From an uncultured Mailhella sp. (GTDB lineage Bacteria; Desulfobacterota; Desulfovibrionia; Desulfovibrionales; Desulfovibrionaceae): a DNA stretch of 9,330 bases. A program made the translations under genes and the position numbers. Positions 5,719 to 9,330 of this stretch are shown here, piece after piece (within the stretch, counting starts at the first letter, position 1; each line of letters starts with the position of its first letter). A model generated the notes under the pieces. It was not told the DNA's origin, searched no databases, and saw nothing but the letters and a program-made list of their open reading frames with translations. The stretch lies in the NCBI GenBank assembly GCA_944324625.1, contig CALUWZ010000061.1, forward strand, positions 1 through 9,330, read 5' to 3'.

Positions 5719-6226
5719 ATCTGAATAAATTAAACCAATTTGACCGTTTAATTTTCCATTCGTCATTTTCTTTAACAACTGTATAATTAACAGTCACAGT
5801 GCTTGCAGGGATTTTTCCGCCAAGTTCTTCTAGCATGGCTTTTTGGCGTTCTTCGTCTGTTTTAAGATTTGGATTTAATGCGGTCTTGAATCCGGCCTGC
5901 AAAATTTTTCCGAGATCGGGAATTTCCTGATTTGCTTTGACGGCTGCGGTATTGCCCTCTTCCTTTGCTTCAAGAATTTCAACTTTCGCATTGGCAAAAA
6001 AATCTTTCAGCATGGGGTCCTGCAAACTTTTCTGGCTTTTTTTGAATTCTTCCAGCGTAATTCGCTGTTGGTCTTCACTGCATAAATAGCTGTAAGCTTT
6101 TTCGGCGTCACCTTTGTATTGGGCTGTGATAAAGCTGCTGACTGTTTCGGACGGATTTTCGGTTCCGCAGGCTGTAAGCAGAACCAATGTTAAAACCAGA
6201 TGCAGAGGGATAATTTTTTTTAGCAT
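5717..6226 (-). CDS. Small NTF2-like (DUF4878-type) lipoprotein, downstream paralogue
   Basis: Predicted 169-residue envelope lipoprotein of unknown function. I chose ATG at 6226 rather than the ATG at 6277. It begins a proper signal peptide (MLKK, hydrophobic stretch, lipobox LLTAC with Cys20) and has a Shine-Dalgarno GAGGT at 6231-6235. After the acylated Cys comes a short linker, then a domain typical of NTF2-like DUF4878 lipoproteins: PSETVSSFITAQYKGDAEKAYSYL (about 24-47), a helical middle, and strands ending in TVTVNYTVVKENDEWKIKRSN near the C terminus. It lies 23 bases downstream of a paralogue with the same architecture, so a tandem duplication in one transcript is likely. Family assignment is by pattern. 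The lipoprotein nature is well supported; the biological role is not known. Confidence 0.85.
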   Translation of the reverse strand: MLKKIIPLHLVLTLVLLTACGTENPSETVSSFITAQYKGDAEKAYSYLCSEDQQRITLEEFKKSQKSLQDPMLKDFFANAKVEILEAKEEGNTAAVKANQEIPDLGKILQAGFKTALNPNLKTDEERQKAMLEELGGKIPASTVTVNYTVVKENDEWKIKRSNWFNLFR

Positions 6227-6249
6227 GCTGACCTCGCAATGTGGTGCAA

Positions 6250-6744
6250 TTATTGAACAGGGTATCGGATTTTCCACTGTCCGTGTTCTTTTACAAGAAA
6301 ATAGGTGACAAAGGATTTGACAAAGGGGCTGCGTCCATTAAGGGATTTGGCCAGTACTTCGTGCCTTTTTTCGTGTTTTTCTGCAAAGATGCCGTTTTTG
6401 TGGGCCTGATTGCAAAGAGTATAAACGGTTTTGTGATCAAGAATGTCTTGTTCTGCAATAACGACGGCAGCATTTTGGTTTTCGGTAACATCTTTTATGG
6501 TAAATGCTGCCTGTTCATAAAACGGTCTGAACAAAGGATCGTGATAATCAAAATTTTTTTCTTTAAATGAAACAATGCCATTGGCTGTTTGGTCGTTTTT
6601 GCAGATAAGTTTATAGGCTTCTTCAATTTTGCCCTGATACAGCAAGGTGATATAGGAGGAAACTGCCGACCGCGGAGTTTGCTCATCCCCGCAGGCAGCA
6701 AGCATAAAACAAAGCAGAAGTACAGTGTATATTTTTTTCATCAT
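6250..6744 (-). CDS. Small NTF2-like (DUF4878-type) lipoprotein, upstream paralogue
   Basis: Predicted 164-residue lipoprotein. The signal peptide MMKKIYTVLLLCFMLAAC ends in a good lipobox (LAAC, Cys18) followed by Gly-Asp. The mature part parallels the next gene: PRSAVSSYITLLYQGKIEEAYKLICKNDQ aligns with PSETVSSFITAQYKGDAEKAYSYLCSEDQ. FYEQAAFTIKDV..NAAVVIAEQDI aligns with FFANAKVEILEA..TAAVKANQEI. LVKEHGQWKIRYP aligns with VVKENDEWKIKRS. Two in-frame ATGs begin the gene (6744 and 6741). No strong Shine-Dalgarno is visible before either, so the first is kept by default. It is the first gene of a two-gene leftward unit preceded by a promoter-like sequence and a palindrome. Function unknown; DUF4878-like folds occur in many secreted small proteins. 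Confidence 0.85.
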   Translation of the reverse strand: MMKKIYTVLLLCFMLAACGDEQTPRSAVSSYITLLYQGKIEEAYKLICKNDQTANGIVSFKEKNFDYHDPLFRPFYEQAAFTIKDVTENQNAAVVIAEQDILDHKTVYTLCNQAHKNGIFAEKHEKRHEVLAKSLNGRSPFVKSFVTYFLVKEHGQWKIRYPVQ

Positions 6745-6761
6745 AGGGTGCTGTGGTTAAT

Positions 6762-6775
6762 GTTATTGCAATAAC
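6762..6775. promoter_or_regulatory. Perfect 14-bp palindrome, candidate operator
   Basis: GTTATTG followed immediately by CAATAAC is a gapless perfect palindrome. It sits between the putative -10 (6781-6786) and the first lipoprotein start (6744), about where transcription would begin. That is a classic place for a dimeric repressor. With no spacer it is a poor RNA hairpin, so a protein site is more likely. The binding factor is unknown. Confidence 0.4.
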
Positions 6776-6780
6776 TAATT

Positions 6781-6810
6781 ATTATATAATACTTCTCTGT
6801 ATGGCAAGAA
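6781..6810 (-). promoter_or_regulatory. Candidate sigma-70 promoter for the lipoprotein pair
   Basis: On the - strand a perfect TATAAT lies at 6786-6781. Upstream, TTCTTG (6810-6805) is 18 bases away and TTGCCA (6807-6802) is 15 bases away. Either could act as -35; neither has ideal spacing together with ideal sequence. Start of transcription would be near 6774, giving a leader of about 30 bases. The region is A+T-rich, so the perfect -10 is weaker evidence than it looks. Confidence 0.45.
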
Positions 6811-7070
6811 GAATTTTTCGGCACTTTAATTTGCTCTGTGTTTTGAAGAAAGCGGCGCATTGCGCGGGGAAGAATTTTCTTGTTTGAAATATTCAGGCAA
6901 TAAGCTGAGCAGGCATTTATCACAGATTTGTGTCTTGCGGCTAAAATCAAGCAGAATAATGAAACAGTGCTGTTTTGCAAAGATAAGCAGCGGCAGCAGA
7001 AAATTTCAGTTTTGAGGTGCTGTATTTTTTGGGTATTTTCGTTAGGTTTGGCAACCAGCAGTTTCTAAAT
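6787..7070. other. Intergenic stretch without a recognisable gene
   Basis: This region lies between the promoter of the lipoprotein pair and the rplY terminator. Short frames exist on both strands, but none has a Shine-Dalgarno, a recognisable domain or a convincing composition. Only a minor GCGC/GCGC inverted repeat (6855-6865) was seen. I could not identify any RNA gene, insertion sequence or regulatory element here. Confidence 0.6.
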
Positions 7071-7103
7071 AAAAAAAGTCCATACCGTTTGGTATGGACT
7101 TTT
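7071..7103 (-). terminator. Strong rho-independent terminator after rplY
   Basis: Perfect 13-bp stem: 7074-7086 pairs with 7091-7103 around a GTTT loop. Read leftward it is followed by a run of T (complement of the seven A at 7071-7077). It lies 20 bases after the rplY stop and ends the prs-rplY transcript. Confidence 0.93.
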
Positions 7104-7123
7104 CAAAAGGGCTGTATCGATTC

Positions 7124-7711
7124 TTATTCTTCGCCGTCTTTTGCTTTGTCTTTGGACATAACGGTAAGAATGGAATAATCGCTTTTGAATTCAACGCGAA
7201 CGCCTTCGGGAAGTTTGAGGTCGGAAGCGCGGAGGTTGGTGCCGAGATCAAAATCGGTAATGTCAACATCAACGATTCTGGGCATATCCTGAGGTTTTGC
7301 AACGAGCATAACTTCTTCGCGGTATACTTCCATTCTGCCGCCGGCTTTTACGCCTTTGGAGGTGCCTACAAAACGGAGGCGGACTTTTACTTTGATTTCT
7401 TTGTTAAGGTCAACACCGTAGAAATCAATGTGGGTAAAGGTGTTTTTTACGGGATGATACTGAGCGTCCCAAACAAATACAGGATGGGTTGTTTTGGTGC
7501 CGTTGTCATCAATTTCAAGATTGAAAACATTGGTACGGCCGACTTGTTCGTAAATTTTGTTGAGGGGGTTCAAGGCAACTTGAACATTGATATTTTTTCC
7601 ATCGGGCGCATAGTACACAGCAGGTACAAGAGCTTCTTCACGCAAGCGACGGTTAGGACCTTTTCCAAGGGCATCACGTTTTTGCACGGAAAGGGTTTTC
7701 AATTCTGACAT
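7124..7711 (-). CDS. rplY: 50S ribosomal protein L25 / general stress protein Ctc (TL5 type)
   Basis: L25 binds 5S rRNA in the central protuberance of the large ribosomal subunit. The 195-residue length marks the long two-domain TL5/Ctc form, not the short enterobacterial form of about 95 residues. The N-terminal 5S-binding domain (about 1-92) shows LSVQKRDALGKGPNRRLREEALVPAVYYAPDGKN, with the family's basic G-K-x-x-x-R-R-L-R motif and the P-A-V-(V/Y)-Y-G-like step. The C-terminal beta domain (about 95-180) shows HIDFYGVDLNKEIKVKVRLRFVGTSKGVKAGG and PRIVDVDITDFDLGTNLRASDL. The tail is acidic/basic and low in complexity. ATG at 7711 has a clear Shine-Dalgarno (AAGGAG, 7723-7718). It lies 60 bases downstream of prs, with a small GCCTC/GAGGC hairpin between them, and has its own terminator. 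Confidence 0.96.
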   Translation of the reverse strand: MSELKTLSVQKRDALGKGPNRRLREEALVPAVYYAPDGKNINVQVALNPLNKIYEQVGRTNVFNLEIDDNGTKTTHPVFVWDAQYHPVKNTFTHIDFYGVDLNKEIKVKVRLRFVGTSKGVKAGGRMEVYREEVMLVAKPQDMPRIVDVDITDFDLGTNLRASDLKLPEGVRVEFKSDYSILTVMSKDKAKDGEE

Positions 7712-7735
7712 GGTATTCTCCTTAGTGTACTTGAC

Positions 7736-7749
7736 GCCTCCATTGAGGC
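7736..7749 (-). repeat. Small hairpin between prs and rplY
   Basis: GCCTC (7736-7740) and GAGGC (7745-7749) pair around a 4-base loop, 12 bases before the rplY Shine-Dalgarno. There is no T-run on either side, so it is not a terminator. It could influence rplY translation or mark an mRNA end; the stem is short and the evidence modest. Confidence 0.35.
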
Positions 7750-7771
7750 TTCATATATCTATGTAGTAGTA

Positions 7772-8710
7772 TTAGTTAAACAAGGCACTTACGGATGCGC
7801 CGTCGTGAATGTTACGAATACTTTTTGCCAAAAGGCTTGCAATGCTTGCAACTTGGATTTTGGGGCATTTATCCATTTTTTCACCGAGAGGAATGGTGTT
7901 TGTTACAAGTACTGATTTGAACGGTGACTCATTGAGGCGTTCAATGGCCGGGCCGGACAAAACAGCGTGGGTTGCGCATGCGTGTACTTCGGTTGCACCG
8001 TTTTCAAGCAATACATTGGCGGCTGCACAAATGGTGCCTGCGGTGTCAATCATATCGTCGACCAAGATGGCGGTTTTGCCTGCAACGTCACCGATAACGT
8101 GGGTTGCGGTTGCTTGGTTTGGACGATCACGGCGTTTATCAATAATCGCAAGACCTGCGTTTACTTTTTTTGCAAAGCTTCTTGCTCTTTCCACACCGCC
8201 GGCGTCAGGAGAAACAATAACCAGTTCGCCTTTCAGGTGGGAGAGGCTGTTCAATAATACGGGGGCTGCATAAAGGTTGTCCACCGGGCAGTTGAAGAAG
8301 CCTTGGATTTGACCTGCATGAAGGTCAACCGTGACAACGCGCTGAGCACCTGCAACACTGATGAAGTCAGAAACAAGTTTTGCGCTGATGGGAGCCCTCG
8401 GGCTTACTTTTCTGTCTTGGCGGGCATAGCCGAAATAGGGGATAACAGCGGTAATGCGGCCTGCGCTGGCTCTTTTCAGGGCATCGAGCATGAGGCAAAG
8501 CTGCATGAGGTTGCTGTTGCTCGGGCTGCAGGTAGGCTGGATAACAAAGACATCCTGTCCGCGGACGCTGTCTATGATTTCAACACGAAGCTCGCCGTCA
8601 CTGAATTCTGTGGTTAACGCATTGGTTATATGACAGCCGAGATGATCACAAATATCCTGAGCTAATTTCGGATTAGCGGTTCCGGTGAGAATTTTCATAT
8701 CCCCGTACAT
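7772..8710 (-). CDS. prs: Ribose-phosphate pyrophosphokinase (PRPP synthase)
   Basis: Makes 5-phosphoribosyl 1-pyrophosphate from ribose 5-phosphate and ATP, the precursor for purines, pyrimidines, histidine, tryptophan and NAD. At 312 residues it has the normal class I length. Visible motifs: FSDGE (36-40), the flexible loop [17 protein letters not shown] (95-111), the metal/ATP-binding [14 protein letters not shown] (126-139), [15 protein letters not shown] with IDKRR (166-194), and the PRPP loop [10 protein letters not shown] (217-226). I chose the ATG at 8710 ([10 protein letters not shown]). It has AAGGA seven bases upstream, whereas the ATG at 8698 has no properly spaced site. The open frame extends further upstream to 8818, but only through the tRNA gene. 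It lies 37 bases downstream of tRNA-Gln and is probably co-transcribed with it and with rplY. Confidence 0.97.
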   Translation of the reverse strand: MYGDMKILTGTANPKLAQDICDHLGCHITNALTTEFSDGELRVEIIDSVRGQDVFVIQPTCSPSNSNLMQLCLMLDALKRASAGRITAVIPYFGYARQDRKVSPRAPISAKLVSDFISVAGAQRVVTVDLHAGQIQGFFNCPVDNLYAAPVLLNSLSHLKGELVIVSPDAGGVERARSFAKKVNAGLAIIDKRRDRPNQATATHVIGDVAGKTAILVDDMIDTAGTICAAANVLLENGATEVHACATHAVLSGPAIERLNESPFKSVLVTNTIPLGEKMDKCPKIQVASIASLLAKSIRNIHDGASVSALFN

Positions 8711-8747
8711 GAGAAAATCCTTTTTTATCGTGTTGAACAAAAAAAAA

Positions 8748-8822
8748 TGGCTGGGATGAGAGGATTTGAACCTCTGAATGGCGGAACCAAAACCCGCTGC
8801 CTTACCGCTTGGCGACATCCCA
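8748..8822 (-). tRNA. tRNA-Gln (anticodon TTG), CCA encoded
   Basis: Full 75-base cloverleaf on the - strand. The acceptor stem TGGGATG pairs with CATCCCA, followed by discriminator G and encoded CCA (8750-8748). The D arm includes AAGCGGTAAGGC. The anticodon stem GCGGG/TCCGC (one G-T pair) carries loop TTTTGGT, with anticodon TTG. The T arm AGAGG/CCTCT carries TTCGAAT. The 5' U of the acceptor and G at position 73 are typical of bacterial tRNA-Gln. A run of nine T follows the CCA on the RNA strand. Confidence 0.97.
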
Positions 8823-8839
8823 ACAAATTACAGAAATGA

Positions 8840-8868
8840 ACTTTACTACATGTTCTATATGATTGCAA
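8840..8868 (-). promoter_or_regulatory. Candidate sigma-70 promoter for tRNA-Gln / prs / rplY
   Basis: On the - strand, TTGCAA (8868-8863) and TAAAGT (8845-8840) are separated by exactly 17 bases. Each matches the consensus at four of six positions. The start point would fall near 8833, about ten bases before the mature tRNA end, which fits a short tRNA leader. The region is A+T-rich intergenic sequence between ispE and the tRNA. Confidence 0.5.
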
Positions 8869-8901
8869 GTTAAATTTTCAAAAAATTTAATTTTTTTCAA
8901 T

Positions 8902-9291
8902 TCAACCTGTTGAAACCCGATATTTCCAATTTCGGAAAAATTCCTGTTTCTTCAGTTCGCGCACCGCATTTTCTGCATGGCTTTTTTCTTCAAAAAGTCC
9001 GTACAGGGAAGAACCGGTTCCCGAGAGGGAAGCATAAACCGCACCTTGGCGCAGCATTGTTTCCTTGGCTTTTCTCAGCACAATATATTCATTAAAAACA
9101 ATGTCTTCAAAGTCATTTTGTGCCTTATGAAGGCCTGCCGGAAGCGAACGTGCTTTATTATCTTTAACCGCAGTGCTTGTCAACAGTTTTTTTTCGTCTG
9201 CCAATTTTTTAAAAGCCCAAGCCGTGGAGATTTTAATGTCAGGCATAACAAGGAGCAAATAATATTGACTTAAATCAGCAAGCTCAAACAA
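8902..9291 (-). CDS. ispE: 4-diphosphocytidyl-2-C-methyl-D-erythritol kinase (IspE), C-terminal part; frame broken upstream
   Basis: IspE is the GHMP-family kinase that phosphorylates CDP-methylerythritol in the MEP route to isoprenoids. About 129 residues are readable, corresponding to the C-terminal 45% of a protein usually near 280-290 residues. Visible: DLSQYYLLLVMPDIKISTAWAF (the family's strand and V-S-T-x-x-A-(Y/F) step), NDFEDIVFNEY (the N-D-F/L-E motif), and the glycine-rich GHMP motif ASLSGTGSSLYGLF (about 87-100). The expected G-I-G-E segment just before LFELADLS is absent. The frame meets TAA at 9303-9301, leaving only a TTG (9291) as possible start. Either the gene is truncated or frameshifted here, or the last ~40 bases of the window are unreliable. 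The stop codon lies inside a small hairpin (8901-8914). Identity is firm; integrity is not. Confidence 0.82.
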   Translation of the reverse strand: MFELADLSQYYLLLVMPDIKISTAWAFKKLADEKKLLTSTAVKDNKARSLPAGLHKAQNDFEDIVFNEYIVLRKAKETMLRQGAVYASLSGTGSSLYGLFEEKSHAENAVRELKKQEFFRNWKYRVSTG

Positions 9292-9330
9292 CCCGCAGCA
9301 TTATTTCTTATTACAATGCCGCAACGGCTG

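Noticed and set aside
6227..6277. Longer start of the downstream lipoprotein (ATG at 6277)
   Set aside because: It would bury the signal peptide 17 residues inside the protein and overlap the end of the upstream gene; ATG 6226 gives a proper lipoprotein signal and has GAGGT upstream.
6741..6980. 79-codon leftward frame upstream of the lipoprotein pair
   Set aside because: It lacks a Shine-Dalgarno, overlaps the promoter-like region and the next gene start, and has Cys/Ser/Asn-rich non-coding composition.
7094..7708. 204-codon rightward frame opposite rplY
   Set aside because: It is the complement of the confirmed L25 gene and starts inside its terminator; there is no independent evidence.
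8711..8818. N-terminal extension of prs to 8818
   Set aside because: The extra 36 codons are read through the tRNA-Gln gene and poly-T spacer; PRPP synthases start at the MxxxMKILTG region, and AAGGA precedes the ATG at 8710.
8748..8822. tRNA 3' end as an integration attachment site
   Set aside because: No integrase gene and no second copy of the tRNA 3' end were seen in the window; the surrounding genes are housekeeping.

Overview
The window reads as bacterial chromosome of moderate to low G+C content, most likely from a flagellated member of the Desulfovibrionaceae or a close relative. That placement is an inference. It rests on the fliK-flgD-flgE order, the style of the hook protein termini, and the neighbourhood ispE / tRNA-Gln / prs / long (TL5-type) rplY, which I associate from memory with Desulfovibrio-type genomes. 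No species can be named from the sequence alone.

Left part (1-4961, + strand): the end of a flagellar hook operon. It holds the 3' part of fliK (hook-length control), a complete flgD (hook cap/scaffold) with an unusual RTX-like C-terminal extension, and a complete, very large and cysteine-free flgE (hook protein). A good sigma-54-type -24/-12 match lies inside the 3' end of fliK just upstream of flgD. A perfect 7-bp hairpin sits between flgD and flgE, and a strong intrinsic terminator closes the operon.

Middle (4876-5716): about 840 bp without a convincing gene but full of secondary structure. In order it holds the flgE terminator hairpins; a pair of inverted repeats whose arrangement resembles the left end of an IS200-type insertion sequence with no transposase behind it; a 150-bp block of four packed hairpins; and another hairpin series ending in a terminator with a run of seven T. 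This is the most unexplained part of the window.

Second cluster (5717-6744, - strand): two tandem, paralogous small lipoproteins with NTF2-like/DUF4878-type features. They lie behind a plausible promoter and a perfect 14-bp palindrome that could be an operator. About 280 bp (6787-7070) upstream of them hold nothing I recognise.

Right part (7071-9330, - strand): a housekeeping cluster read leftward: the C-terminal part of ispE (isoprenoid precursor synthesis), tRNA-Gln(TTG), prs (PRPP synthase) and rplY/ctc (ribosomal protein L25), closed by a 13-bp-stem terminator. A recognisable -35/-10 pair stands just before the tRNA. The ispE reading frame is interrupted by a stop about 27 bases before the window edge, so the gene is either broken there or the last bases are unreliable.
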